From M55B118 sp964501715 (GTDB taxonomy: Bacteria; Bacillota_I; Bacilli_A; Izemoplasmatales; Izemoplasmataceae): a stretch of 64,000 nt of DNA. The notes under the pieces are model-generated. The model worked only from the letters and a program-made list of their open reading frames with translations. It searched no databases and was not told the DNA's origin. The stretch covers positions 1 to 64,000 of the forward strand of contig CAZCTR010000006.1 of assembly GCA_964501715.1 (NCBI GenBank), in the 5' to 3' direction. A program made the position numbers and the translations under genes. This document shows positions 9,069-18,519 of this stretch, piece after piece; position 1 is the first letter of the stretch; the number at the start of each line of letters is the position of its first letter.

Positions 9069-9539
9069 TTACCAGCGGTAATGCGCGAACGCTTTGTTTG
9101 CGTCAGCCATTCTGTGCATGTCTTCACGTTTCTTGACGGATTGACCCACACCGTTTGCGGCGTCGACAATCTCTTTCGCGAGACGTTCTTCCATGGTTTT
9201 TTCGTTTCTGAGGCGCGAATACTGAGTCATCCAACGCAGCCCAAGCGTGTAGCGGCGTTCCTCGCGCACTTCCATCGGGACCTGGTAGTTCTGTCCACCG
9301 ACGCGGCGGGCACGCACCTCAAAGCTTGGCATGACGTTGTTCAGCGCTTCTTCGAAGACTTCCAACGGAGGTTGGTTCTTGATTTCCTCCACGCGTTTGA
9401 ATGCGCTGTATAGAATATTCTGCGCAGTGTTTTTCTTTCCGTCATTCATGATGTTGTTGATCAGTTTCGTGACGAGTTTTGAATTGTATATGGGGTCGGG
9501 CAATACTTCTCTTTTGGCAATATGTCCTTTACGAGGCAT
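9069..9539 (-). CDS. rpsG: 30S ribosomal protein S7
   Basis: A 156-residue S7 beginning MPRKGHIAKREVLPDPIYNS, of normal length. It nucleates assembly of the 30S head by binding the 3' domain of 16S rRNA. Second gene of the str operon, 47 bases after rpsL. AAAGGAGG precedes the ATG. Confidence 0.99.
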   Translation of the reverse strand: MPRKGHIAKREVLPDPIYNSKLVTKLINNIMNDGKKNTAQNILYSAFKRVEEIKNQPPLEVFEEALNNVMPSFEVRARRVGGQNYQVPMEVREERRYTLGLRWMTQYSRLRNEKTMEERLAKEIVDAANGVGQSVKKREDMHRMADANKAFAHYRW

Positions 9540-9586
9540 AATGTTTTCCTCCTTTCGATGATATGCTATATGTTATTCAGATCGTG

Positions 9587-9994
9587 TTATGCTCTTTTGG
9601 TACCGTATTTCGAACGGCCTTGCTTGCGGCCTTCGACGCCGCCGGCGTCAAGGGTGCCGCGGACAACATGATAACGGACACCTGGAAGGTCTTTGACACG
9701 ACCTCCACGGATTAGTACAACGCTGTGTTCTTGCAGCTTGTGACCGATACCGGGGATGTACGCTGTCACTTCTATGCCGTTCGTAAGACGAACACGCGCA
9801 TATTTACGAAGTGCGGAGTTTGGTTTTTTCGGAGTCATGGTCGCAACCCTTGTGCAGACACCGCGTTTCTGTGGACTCGGCATGGTGGTGTATTCCTTCT
9901 TGAGCGAGTTCCAGTTGATGCTGAGATGCGGTGATTTTGTCTTTTTCTTACGGGTAGTGCGTCCTTTTCTTACCAATTGATTGATAGTAGGCAT
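9587..9994 (-). CDS. rpsL: 30S ribosomal protein S12
   Basis: A 135-residue S12 starting MPTINQLVRKGR. The decoding-site segments TPKKPNSALRK and RVKDLPGVRYH are of the usual streptomycin-sensitive type, with both lysines intact. I chose the ATG at 9994, preceded by AAAGGAGG; the upstream in-frame codons are leader. First gene of the str operon, with a consensus promoter at 10107-10135 and a leader hairpin between. Confidence 0.99.
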   Translation of the reverse strand: MPTINQLVRKGRTTRKKKTKSPHLSINWNSLKKEYTTMPSPQKRGVCTRVATMTPKKPNSALRKYARVRLTNGIEVTAYIPGIGHKLQEHSVVLIRGGRVKDLPGVRYHVVRGTLDAGGVEGRKQGRSKYGTKRA

Positions 9995-10051
9995 GTGGTT
10001 CCTCCTTTCATCGTTTATATACAACACATCCACGTGTGTCGCATTTCTCAT

Positions 10052-10086
10052 AAAAACAGGGGTCTGAGTCAAACCCTGGTGTTTTT
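10052..10086 (-). promoter_or_regulatory. Terminator-like hairpin in the str operon leader
   Basis: In the roughly 106-base leader of rpsL an inverted repeat pairs 10052-10063 with 10073-10086: about 12 pairs with a two-base GG bulge and a nine-base loop. On the minus strand it ends in five T. It lies about 15 bases after the predicted transcription start, as an attenuator would. Confidence 0.5.
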
Positions 10087-10106
10087 ACATATAATTCGCA
10101 TGAGTG

Positions 10107-10135
10107 ATTATACTACACTGAGCCAGGCGTGTCAA
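10107..10135 (-). promoter_or_regulatory. Consensus sigma-A promoter of the str operon
   Basis: A perfect TTGACA (10130-10135) and perfect TATAAT (10107-10112) are separated by 17 bases on the minus strand, upstream of rpsL. This is the strongest-looking promoter in the window. Confidence 0.92.
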
Positions 10136-10151
10136 ACATTCCTCGCTTTTT

Positions 10152-10196
10152 TTGAAAAACAATAAGGCCGGACGGCCCGAAAGCTGTCCGGCCTTA
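10152..10196 (-). terminator. Rho-independent terminator after rpoC
   Basis: An 11-bp perfect stem (arms 10163-10173 and 10186-10196, TAAGGCCGGAC and its complement) with a 12-base loop is followed on the minus strand by TTGTTTTT. It begins about ten bases after the rpoC stop and separates rpoBC from the str promoter. Confidence 0.85.
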
Positions 10197-10206
10197 CATT
10201 CCACTG

Positions 10207-13200
10207 TTATTCAGGGGTGTATTCCTCGAATTCGGTGTAATCACTGTCGATGTCGTCACGGAGGTATTCGTCATCATGGGATGACGCTTCGAAATCCAGT
10301 TCTTCCTCGACCTCGGGTTTTTCGTAATCGAAACGGGTATGTTGGAGAAGCCCGGTGCCGGCCGGGATGCGACCGCCGATGATGACGTTCTCCTTGAGGC
10401 CGACCAGACGGTCGATTTTTCCGCTGATCGCGGCATCTGTCAAGACACGGGTGGTTTCTTGGAAGCTTGCCGCACTCAGGAACGATTCGCTTCTGAGCGA
10501 CGCACGGGTGATGCCGAGCAGCACCGGTTTCGCGATGGCGGGTTTTTTGCGGTTGTCGACAGCTTCTTTATTCGCCTCGAGCAGTTCATTGATCGAGACC
10601 TGCTGACCGGGCAATAGGTCGGTATCCCCTTCGATGACGATGTTCACTTTGCGCATCATCTGATGGATGATGATCTCGATGTGCTTGTCGGAGATCTCAA
10701 CCCCTTGCGAACGATAGACCTTCTGAACTTCTTTGAGGATGTATTGCTGAACGGTTTCCGTGTTGGTCACACGAAGAAGCTGTTTGGGATCGATGGACCC
10801 TTCTGTGATCTTCTGACCAGCCTTTACCGCATCCCCTGCCTCGACGAGCATCGTGACGTTGCTGTTGGTCTCATAGGTATGTTTTTCAATGTCGTTGGCC
10901 ACGGTGACCTTGTAGCGTTCATCGATCGGTTCGATCTCCTCGATCGCACCGTCGATCTCACTGATGATGGCCTTACCTTTGGGTGTCCTGGCTTCAAAAA
11001 GCTCCTGGATACGGGGAAGACCCTGGGTGATGTCCGCTCCGGCGACACCGCCGGTATGGAAGGTTCTCATGGTGAGCTGGGTACCAGGTTCACCGATGGA
11101 CTGCGCGGCGACTATGCCGACACTCTCACCGACTTCGACCTGTTCGCCGGTCGCCATGTTCTGACCATAGCACTTCTTGCAGACGCCGTTGTGGGCGTTG
11201 CATGTCAGGGCGGTACGGATCTTGACACTCAGGATGCCGGCGTTGACAATCGCCTGGGCGATATCCCCAGTGATGTACTGCTCGTTTTCGACCAGCACTT
11301 CACCTGTTTCTGGATGCGTGATGGTCTGCTGGCTCCAGCGGCCGAGCAGTCTGTCGTATAAGGGTTCGATGACTTTGCCGTCATTGTCAAGCACGTCGGA
11401 GACGACGAGGCCACGGTCGGTGCCGCAATCCTCTTCCTTGACGACGAGGTCCTGACTGACATCGACGAGACGACGGGTCAAATAGCCTGAGTCAGCTGTC
11501 TTGAGGGCCGTGTCTGTGGACCCTTTACGCGCACCATGGGTCGAGATGAAGAACTCGCTCATGGTGAGGCCTTCTCTGAAGGCGGCCTTGATGGGAAGCT
11601 CGATGGTCTTGCCGGACGGATTGCTCATGAGTCCCCGCATACCGGCGAGCTGGGTGAAGTTCGAGATGTTGCCTCGGGCTCCGGAGTCGCTCATCATATG
11701 GATGTGATTGTCCACAGAGAGTTCTTCTCGGAGACCTTTCTGGATGACATCCTTCGCTTTGGCCCATTCATCGATGACGAGGTTGTACCGTTCGGTTTCG
11801 GTGAGGAATCCATCTTCATACATGTCCTGGATCTGCTCGACACGCTTGTCGGCAGCTGAAAGTATGTCTTTCTTGTGGCTGTAAGGGTTGACGTCGAAGG
11901 CGCTCACGGTGATGCCTGCATGGGTGGAATACTTAAAGCCAAGGTTTTTCATCTTATCGAGCATCTTCGAAGTCTCATTGATGTTGAAATCCGTGAAGAC
12001 CCGGGAAATGATGCGGGAGAGGAATTTCTTGCGGAACGGGTCAGTGAGACGATAGGCGCCTTTGTTCTCAAGGGCTTCGATCTTGTCTTTGACCGCTTGG
12101 ATCTCTTCATCGGTCGCGCCGGACATCTGACGGGTCAGCTTGTTGAGCTCACGGTAAAGCTTTTCAAGGTTGAGCCGGTTCTGGATGGCCTCGCGGATGT
12201 TCATGCCCCGTTTGACGAAATGGTGGTCTGGGGTGTTATGGATGAGATTCTCTTCTGTGGGTTCGTTGATATAGGGAAAACTTTTCGGTAGGATTTCGTT
12301 GAAAATGAGCTTGCCCACCGTCGTAATCAGATATCCGTTTCTTTGTTCTTGCGTGAGTGGAGCGTTTCCAAGGGTGTTCGCCCTAAGGGCGATCAGCGCA
12401 TGGAGGGTGACATTCTTGTTGTCGTAGGCGAGCAAGGCTTCCTTGGTATCCTTGAACACCTTGCCTTCACCCTCCTGGTCGAAACGTTCCATGGTGAGAT
12501 AGTAGTTTCCGAGCACCATGTCCTGAGAAGGGGTGACGACAGGCTTGCCGTCTTTGGGGTTGAGGATGTTGTTGCTCGAGAGCATGAGGACGCGGGCCTC
12601 GGCCTGCGCTTCCTCACTCAAGGGTACGTGCACAGCCATCTGGTCACCGTCGAAATCCGCGTTGAACGCGGTGGTGACGAGCGGATGAAGACGGATGGCC
12701 TTGCCTTCGACAAGCACCGGTTCGAAAGCCTGGATCCCTAACCTATGCAAGGTCGGTGCACGGTTGAGAAGCACGGGATGCTCTCTGATGACATCCTCAA
12801 GCACTTCCCATATGCGGCCATCCTGGCGTTCGATGAGCCCTTTCGCGCTTTTTATGTTGCTAGCGATCTCGCGGTTGATGAGTTCGCGGATGACAAACGG
12901 TTTGAAAAGCGAGATGGCCATCTGTTTGGGGATCCCCGTCTGATACATCTCGAGACTGGGGCCGACCACGATAACACTTCGGCCGGAATAGTCGACACGT
13001 TTACCGAGCAGGTTCTGGCGGAAACGCCCCTGTTTACCCCGGAGCATGTCGGATAGGCTCTTAAGGGGACGGTTCTTCTCCACGACGACCTTGCGGCCGC
13101 GTTTCGAGTTGTCGATGAGAGCGTCCACAGCTTCTTGCAGCATGCGCTTCTCGTTCTTGGTGATCAGATGCGGGGCATTCTGTTCCATCTGACGTTTCAG

Positions 13201-13998
13201 ACGGTTATTGCGGTTCAGGATGCGGCGGTAGAGGTCGTTGAGGTCCGTGGTCGCAAACCTTCCGCCATCGAGTTGGACCATGGGGCGCAGTTCCGGAGGG
13301 ATGACCGGAAGGACGTCCATGACGGCCCATTCGGGTTTGTTGTCGGATTTCCTGAAAGCCTCGAGCACACTGAGGCGCTTGATGATTTTTTCGCGTTTCT
13401 GCTTGGAAACGACCGGAAGGGCTTTTCTGAGCTTGTAGGACTCTTCTTCCAAATCAAGGCGCTTGAGCAGCACCTTGATGGCTTCCGCGCCCGTGAGCGC
13501 CTTGAAACGGCTGCCGTATTCCATGTATTTCTCGGTGTATTTGGCCTCGGAGAGGATTTGCTTGTATTCAAGGTCCGTATCGCCTTTGTCCACGACGATG
13601 TAGGAAGCGAGGTACACGACCTCTTCGAGATCCTTCGATTTGATGTCGAGCAGGGTCGCGATACGGGAAGGTGAATTGCGCAGATACCAGGTGTGCACGA
13701 CAGGGGCGGCAAGTTTGATATGCCCCATGCGTTCGCGGCGAACTTTGCTTTCTGTGATCTCGACACCGCACACTGGGCATTTCTTTCCGGCCTGACCGCT
13801 TCTTTTTGATTTGTTGTTGCACGCGCATTGATAGTCCTTGGTCGGACCGAAGATGACTTCGCAGAAAAGGCCTTTCTTTTCCGGTTTCAGTGTGCGATAG
13901 TTGATCGTCTCGTGTTTCTCGACCTCACCGTGGGACCATTTCATGATCTCTTCGGATGAGGCTAGACGGATTTTATAATGGGAGAATTTTTGGCTCAT
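10207..13998 (-). CDS. rpoC: DNA-directed RNA polymerase subunit beta'
   Basis: A 1263-residue beta' subunit, normal for Bacilli. An N-terminal zinc ribbon (about 58-77, CxC then CPVC) is present. The catalytic NADFDGDQM lies around residue 450 and the second zinc site (CNAHNGVCKKCYG) around 930. The trigger loop region and RTFHTGGVAG follow. The C-terminus is acidic. It forms the active site of RNA polymerase together with RpoB. It starts 16 bases after rpoB in the same operon and ends at a strong terminator. Confidence 0.99.
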   Translation of the reverse strand: MSQKFSHYKIRLASSEEIMKWSHGEVEKHETINYRTLKPEKKGLFCEVIFGPTKDYQCACNNKSKRSGQAGKKCPVCGVEITESKVRRERMGHIKLAAPVVHTWYLRNSPSRIATLLDIKSKDLEEVVYLASYIVVDKGDTDLEYKQILSEAKYTEKYMEYGSRFKALTGAEAIKVLLKRLDLEEESYKLRKALPVVSKQKREKIIKRLSVLEAFRKSDNKPEWAVMDVLPVIPPELRPMVQLDGGRFATTDLNDLYRRILNRNNRLKRQMEQNAPHLITKNEKRMLQEAVDALIDNSKRGRKVVVEKNRPLKSLSDMLRGKQGRFRQNLLGKRVDYSGRSVIVVGPSLEMYQTGIPKQMAISLFKPFVIRELINREIASNIKSAKGLIERQDGRIWEVLEDVIREHPVLLNRAPTLHRLGIQAFEPVLVEGKAIRLHPLVTTAFNADFDGDQMAVHVPLSEEAQAEARVLMLSSNNILNPKDGKPVVTPSQDMVLGNYYLTMERFDQEGEGKVFKDTKEALLAYDNKNVTLHALIALRANTLGNAPLTQEQRNGYLITTVGKLIFNEILPKSFPYINEPTEENLIHNTPDHHFVKRGMNIREAIQNRLNLEKLYRELNKLTRQMSGATDEEIQAVKDKIEALENKGAYRLTDPFRKKFLSRIISRVFTDFNINETSKMLDKMKNLGFKYSTHAGITVSAFDVNPYSHKKDILSAADKRVEQIQDMYEDGFLTETERYNLVIDEWAKAKDVIQKGLREELSVDNHIHMMSDSGARGNISNFTQLAGMRGLMSNPSGKTIELPIKAAFREGLTMSEFFISTHGARKGSTDTALKTADSGYLTRRLVDVSQDLVVKEEDCGTDRGLVVSDVLDNDGKVIEPLYDRLLGRWSQQTITHPETGEVLVENEQYITGDIAQAIVNAGILSVKIRTALTCNAHNGVCKKCYGQNMATGEQVEVGESVGIVAAQSIGEPGTQLTMRTFHTGGVAGADITQGLPRIQELFEARTPKGKAIISEIDGAIEEIEPIDERYKVTVANDIEKHTYETNSNVTMLVEAGDAVKAGQKITEGSIDPKQLLRVTNTETVQQYILKEVQKVYRSQGVEISDKHIEIIIHQMMRKVNIVIEGDTDLLPGQQVSINELLEANKEAVDNRKKPAIAKPVLLGITRASLRSESFLSAASFQETTRVLTDAAISGKIDRLVGLKENVIIGGRIPAGTGLLQHTRFDYEKPEVEEELDFEASSHDDEYLRDDIDSDYTEFEEYTPE

Positions 13999-14014
13999 AC
14001 AATCACCTTATCCT

Positions 14015-17000
14015 TTAGGAATTAAAGCCGTATTTGTCGATGTAATCTTCGACATCCGAATCTTCAACCAGGCTTTTCGCGGCTTCATTGCGCCCGGTTT
14101 CCTTATTGATCAGCTCGACATAGATACCGAGTGAACGAAGTTCCCTTGTGAGAACCCTGAAGGATTCTGGAAGGCTCGGTTCCGGAATGCTCTTGCCGTC
14201 GACGATGGAACGGAACACCTTGTTGCGTCCGATGATGTCGTCACTTTTGACCGTGAGCATCTCCTGCAGGCAATAGGATGCACCATATGCCTCAAGCGCC
14301 CAGACCTCCATCTCACCGAAGCGTTGTCCGCCGTTTTGGGCTTTACCGCCCATGGGTTGCTGTGTGACAAGGGTGTAGGGACCGACGCTTCTGGCATGCA
14401 GTTTGTCATCGACCATGTGGTCGAGTTTGATCATGTGCATGACCCCGACCGAGACATCCTCGTCATATTTATCCCCGGTCATGCCGGAATACAACTTTGT
14501 CTTGCCGTCAGGATTCATGCCCGCTTCGGCCATGATTTCCACGAGATCGTCGTTTTCGACGCCGTCGAAGACGGGGGTGGCCATATGGACGCCGAGTTTC
14601 TTCGCCGCCATGCCAAGATGGATCTCAAGGACCTGTCCGATGTTCATCCTCGATGGTACACCGAGAGGGTTGAGCATGATATCGACCGGTGTGCCATCAG
14701 GCAGGAAGGGCATATCCTCTTCTGGGAGGATCTTGGAGATGACCCCTTTGTTGCCGTGGCGGCCCGCCATCTTGTCACCTTCTGAGATCTTGCGTTTTTG
14801 GACGATGAAGATGCGCACCACTTCATTGGCGCCCGGTGGAAGCTCGTCCCCGTTGGCACGGGAGAAGTATTTGACGTTTTGGACAATGCCGCCTCCGCCA
14901 TGTGGCACGCGGAGGGAAGTGTCCCGGACTTCTTGGGATTTTTGCCCGAAAATGGCCAATAAGAGCCTGTCTTCAGGAGTCGGGTCGGTGTGGCCTTTCG
15001 GTGTGACCTTACCGACAAGGATATCGCCCTCTTTGACTTCGGCACCGGGGATGATGATCCCCCGGTCGTCAAGGAATCTGCGGCCATCCTCGCCGACATT
15101 CGGGATTTCTCTTGTGATTTCTTCTTTTCCGAGTTTGGTGTCCCGGGCTTCAACATCGTATTTCTCTATATGTATGGAGGTGTAGACATCGTCTTTCACG
15201 AGTCGTTCGCTCATGATGACGGCATCCTCATAGTTGTAGCCGTTCCATGTCATGAACGCGACGGTGACGTTGCGTCCGACTGAAAGCTCCCCTTGGTCCA
15301 TTGAAGGACCATCCGTGATGATCTCTCCGGCTTTCACTTTCTCGCCGAGTGAGACAATCGGAGTCTGGTTGAAACAGGTGCCCTGGTTGCTGCGGACGAA
15401 CTTCTCAAGCGTATATGACTGCTGCGTGCCGTCGTCTGCGTCGATGACGATTTTTCTGGCATCGGCATAGGAGACGGTGCCGTCCTTTTCGCAGACTTTG
15501 GCCGCCCCGCTGTCCTTGGACGCCTTGTATTCGATACCCGTTCCCACGTAAGGCGCTTCAGGTTTGAGCAAGGGTATCGCCTGACGCTGCATGTTGGCAC
15601 CCATGAGCGCACGGTTCGCGTCATCATGCTCGAGGAAGGGGATGGTCGATGTGGAGATGGAGACGATCTGTTTGGGCGACACGTCGATAAGGTCGATGTC
15701 TGAACGGTCTCTCATCTTTGTCTCGCCACGATAACGCGCGACCACCGAATCATCGATGATGCGTCTGTCGTCGTCGAGGTTCATGTTCGCCTGACCGATC
15801 ACATAGTCCTCTTCCTCATCAGCACTCAGGAAGAAAGATTCTTCAGTGACATAAGGCTCGTTGTTATCGCCCTTGACGACTTTGAGGTAAGGTGTCTCCA
15901 TGAAACCGTATTGATTGACGCGTACATAGGCCGCCAGACTGTTGATAAGCCCGATGTTCTGCCCTTCAGGCGTTTCAATCGGACAGATGCGTCCATAGTG
16001 CGTGTAGTGAACGTCCCTGACTTCGAATCCGGCGCGGTCACGGGTGAGTCCTCCGGGACCAAGCGCGGAGAGACGCCGTTTATGGGTGAGTTCGTCAAGA
16101 GGGTTCGTCTGGCTCATGAACTGCGATAACTGTGAAGAGCCGAAAAACTCTTTGAGAGACGAGGTGAGAGGGCGTATATTGATAAGCCCTTGCGGGGTCA
16201 CGTCGGTATTGTCGCGCGTACTCATGCGATCCTTGACATTTTTCTCCAGTTTGGAAAGACCGATTCTGAACTGGTTCTTCAGCAGTTCACCAATCAGCCG
16301 CAGGCGGCGGTTACCAAGATGGTCGATGTCATCGAGCCTGCCATAGTCCTTCATGAGATTGAGGTAATAGCCGATGCTCGCGATGATATCGGAGGAGGCG
16401 AGATGTTCCGCGGTCTCCGTGGAATCATTCCCGATGAGACGGAGCGTATGGATCTCATCGTATTTATCGCGATGACGGATCTTGATTGTCTCGATATGGG
16501 CGAGATCGAAATAGAGTTCATCCTTTGAGAGTGTCTCCTCAAGGGATTTTTTCATCTCATCGTAAGCGGCGTTTCCGCTCTCTTCGATGAAGTCCTTCTT
16601 GCTCATGCCACGGTTGTTTAGATAGCCTTCGATGTATTCGTCTGCGGTCCAATAGCTTTGCGAGCGGATCTGTGCGATCTTGTCGTCCTCATCGAGATAG
16701 TCGAGATAAGTGTTGGCGGCGAGAATGTCCTTTTGCATTTCGAAGTCATATTCGAGTGTTTTTCTCTTGACGCCAGGCACACTGCGTCTGAACGCATGAC
16801 GGTTCGCATCGAGAGTCGCTTTTTTGTCCCTGTCGATGAATGTGCCTTCGGCCATGATGACCTCGCCGGTTTCCGGGTCGACGACATCTTCCGCGAGTTC
16901 CTTGCCACGGACATGGGCCAGCACATCGAGTTTCTTGTTGACCTTGAAACGCCCGACTTTGGCAAGCTCATAACGTTTCGCGTCAAAAAGGCGGCTTTCG

Positions 17001-17767
17001 AAGAAGCTGATCGCTCCATCGATAGTCGCTGTTTCACCCTGTCTGAGTTTGGAATAGACTTCCAAGATCGCGTCGTGCGAAGTCTTGGTCAGGTCCTTTT
17101 CCAGGGTGGTTTCTATATAGTCATTGTCCCCGAACACGTCAAGAATCGCTTCACGGCCGGAAAAACCGATTGCACGCAAAAGCGTGGTAAGGGGGATTTT
17201 CTTGGAACGGTCCAATTTGACAAACAAGGTGTCTTTCGAGCCTGTCTCGTATTCCAACCAGGCGCCACGGTTCGGAATGATCTGACCGAGATATTTGCTC
17301 TCAAGCGTCTTCCGGTCCACTTCTTCAGAATAAAAAACACCGGCGCTTCTGACAATCTGAGAAACAATGACCCGCTCGGAACCATTGATGATAAAGGATG
17401 CGCGCGGTGTCATGAACGGAAAATCGCCCATGAAAATCTTCTGTTCTTTCACTTCGCCCGTGCTTTCATTGACGAGCTTCACATTGACGCGAAGAGGCTT
17501 CGCGTAGGAGAGTTCCTTCTCCCTTGCGTCTTCTATGGAATGTTTGGGCTCTCCAAATTCGATATCCTCGAAATACATGAGAAGGTCACCGGTGAAATTC
17601 TCAATGGGTGAAATATCGGTGAGCAACTCCCGCAGTCCTTCTTCTACAAACCAATCGAATGAGGAAGTCTGAACTTCTACGAGGTCTGGTAGATCCACAT
17701 CCGATTTGACGCGGGAATAGTTCCTTCTTTCCCTTTTTCTTCCATACTTTATTACTGAATAATTCAA
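14015..17767 (-). CDS. rpoB: DNA-directed RNA polymerase subunit beta
   Basis: A 1250-residue beta subunit. I chose the TTG at 17767: it puts the start in register with the Bacillus TTG-initiated RpoB (same spacing to YGR.R.R..Y.R) and follows GGGGTGA by five bases, whereas the GTG at 17776 lies inside that Shine-Dalgarno. The rifampicin-pocket region GSSQLSQFMSQTNPL is intact except that Ser552 occupies the position of E. coli Asp516. The segment RRLSALGPGGL is conserved, as is the C-terminal KMAGRHGNKGV. A promoter pair lies upstream at 17839-17867. Confidence 0.99.
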   Translation of the reverse strand: MNYSVIKYGRKRERRNYSRVKSDVDLPDLVEVQTSSFDWFVEEGLRELLTDISPIENFTGDLLMYFEDIEFGEPKHSIEDAREKELSYAKPLRVNVKLVNESTGEVKEQKIFMGDFPFMTPRASFIINGSERVIVSQIVRSAGVFYSEEVDRKTLESKYLGQIIPNRGAWLEYETGSKDTLFVKLDRSKKIPLTTLLRAIGFSGREAILDVFGDNDYIETTLEKDLTKTSHDAILEVYSKLRQGETATIDGAISFFESRLFDAKRYELAKVGRFKVNKKLDVLAHVRGKELAEDVVDPETGEVIMAEGTFIDRDKKATLDANRHAFRRSVPGVKRKTLEYDFEMQKDILAANTYLDYLDEDDKIAQIRSQSYWTADEYIEGYLNNRGMSKKDFIEESGNAAYDEMKKSLEETLSKDELYFDLAHIETIKIRHRDKYDEIHTLRLIGNDSTETAEHLASSDIIASIGYYLNLMKDYGRLDDIDHLGNRRLRLIGELLKNQFRIGLSKLEKNVKDRMSTRDNTDVTPQGLINIRPLTSSLKEFFGSSQLSQFMSQTNPLDELTHKRRLSALGPGGLTRDRAGFEVRDVHYTHYGRICPIETPEGQNIGLINSLAAYVRVNQYGFMETPYLKVVKGDNNEPYVTEESFFLSADEEEDYVIGQANMNLDDDRRIIDDSVVARYRGETKMRDRSDIDLIDVSPKQIVSISTSTIPFLEHDDANRALMGANMQRQAIPLLKPEAPYVGTGIEYKASKDSGAAKVCEKDGTVSYADARKIVIDADDGTQQSYTLEKFVRSNQGTCFNQTPIVSLGEKVKAGEIITDGPSMDQGELSVGRNVTVAFMTWNGYNYEDAVIMSERLVKDDVYTSIHIEKYDVEARDTKLGKEEITREIPNVGEDGRRFLDDRGIIIPGAEVKEGDILVGKVTPKGHTDPTPEDRLLLAIFGQKSQEVRDTSLRVPHGGGGIVQNVKYFSRANGDELPPGANEVVRIFIVQKRKISEGDKMAGRHGNKGVISKILPEEDMPFLPDGTPVDIMLNPLGVPSRMNIGQVLEIHLGMAAKKLGVHMATPVFDGVENDDLVEIMAEAGMNPDGKTKLYSGMTGDKYDEDVSVGVMHMIKLDHMVDDKLHARSVGPYTLVTQQPMGGKAQNGGQRFGEMEVWALEAYGASYCLQEMLTVKSDDIIGRNKVFRSIVDGKSIPEPSLPESFRVLTRELRSLGIYVELINKETGRNEAAKSLVEDSDVEDYIDKYGFNS

Positions 17768-17800
17768 TATATTCACCCCGTTTTAAAATTAAAAAAAGTG

Positions 17801-17840
17801 ATTACAAAACAAAAAAGCGCATGTTATCGCATTTTGTAAT
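17801..17840. repeat. Inverted repeat over the rpoB start region
   Basis: Perfect 9-base arms ATTACAAAA (17801-17809) and TTTTGTAAT (17832-17840) are 22 bases apart, with a small GCG/CGC pair inside. The outer arm overlaps the -10 element of the rpoB promoter, so part lies in DNA upstream of the predicted start. It could be a chance AT-rich dyad or a regulatory site. Confidence 0.4.
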
Positions 17841-17867
17841 TGTATCACAATGTTGTCAAGTCGTCAA
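17839..17867 (-). promoter_or_regulatory. Promoter of rpoBC
   Basis: TTGACG (17862-17867) and TACAAT (17839-17844) are 17 bases apart, with an extended TGA before the -10 element. A second overlapping option, TTGACA at 17854-17859 with CAAAAT 17 bases on, also exists. The -35 overlaps the stop codon of the upstream methyltransferase gene. Confidence 0.8.
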
Positions 17868-18451
17868 CGTTTTTTACAGGCCATAACATGATAACCTTTG
17901 TGCTTGCGCACAACATTGACATCAAACATGGTGCTTAAATATTTCGCAGTGGTCGCTGCGCCTTGTTTTTTCCTGACCACAAGCCAGAAAATGCCATTCT
18001 CGTTCAATATGCCATGCACATCCTTGTACATTGCATACAATCTGGGTTTTCCGATACGGATCGGTGGATTGCTCACCACCAGATCGAAGGGCCCCTTCAC
18101 TTTGGCGAGACCATGACTTTTGATGACTTCTGCATCAACGCCGTTCATCCTGGTGTTTCGTTTGGCGAGTTCGATCGCCCGGTCATTGACATCGCTCATC
18201 GTGACATTCGCGCCATGACAATGGGCGAGAATCGTACCGATGACGCCATAACCGCACCCGAGATCGAGCACTTTCGCCTTGCGCGGCACTTCGATGGATT
18301 CAAGCAGGGTTCTGGTGCCCAAATCGATGTGGTCTTTGGAGAACACACCGTGGTCTGTTGTGAATGCGAAAGTCTTATCGCAGAAATCGAATTGCAGTTC
18401 TTTCTCTTCGGTCTTGACTTCCGTTTGGTTCTCAGTGAAATAATGAGCCAT
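17864..18451 (-). CDS. Class I SAM methyltransferase, RsmC-like (YbxB type)
   Basis: A 195-residue methyltransferase with the SAM-binding motif VLDLGCGYGVIG (about 60-71) and the catalytic NPPIR (about 128-132), typical of N2-guanine rRNA methyltransferases of the RsmC/RsmD group. It sits between rplL and rpoB, exactly where Bacillus carries ybxB. The product probably methylates 16S rRNA, though the target base in Bacilli is not evident from sequence. GAGGTG precedes the ATG at 18451. A terminator hairpin separates it from rplL, so it is expected to be expressed by readthrough. Confidence 0.92.
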   Translation of the reverse strand: MAHYFTENQTEVKTEEKELQFDFCDKTFAFTTDHGVFSKDHIDLGTRTLLESIEVPRKAKVLDLGCGYGVIGTILAHCHGANVTMSDVNDRAIELAKRNTRMNGVDAEVIKSHGLAKVKGPFDLVVSNPPIRIGKPRLYAMYKDVHGILNENGIFWLVVRKKQGAATTAKYLSTMFDVNVVRKHKGYHVMACKKR

Positions 18452-18477
18452 CCGCTCACCTCGTCACTAGAATTGAA

Positions 18478-18508
18478 AGGCAAAAACCTGGGTCAAGCCC
18501 AGGTTTTT
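18478..18508 (-). terminator. Hairpin terminator after rplL
   Basis: An 11-bp perfect stem (arms 18482-18492 and 18498-18508, AAAAACCTGGG and its complement) with a five-base loop ends in TTTTT on the minus strand, 12 bases after rplL. It may reduce transcription from the ribosomal stalk genes into the methyltransferase gene. Confidence 0.8.
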
Positions 18509-18519
18509 GTCTTTGTGGG

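Noticed and set aside
16658..17611. A 317-codon open frame on the plus strand opposite rpoB
   Set aside because: It is antisense to the beta subunit and has no start signal or recognisable domain.
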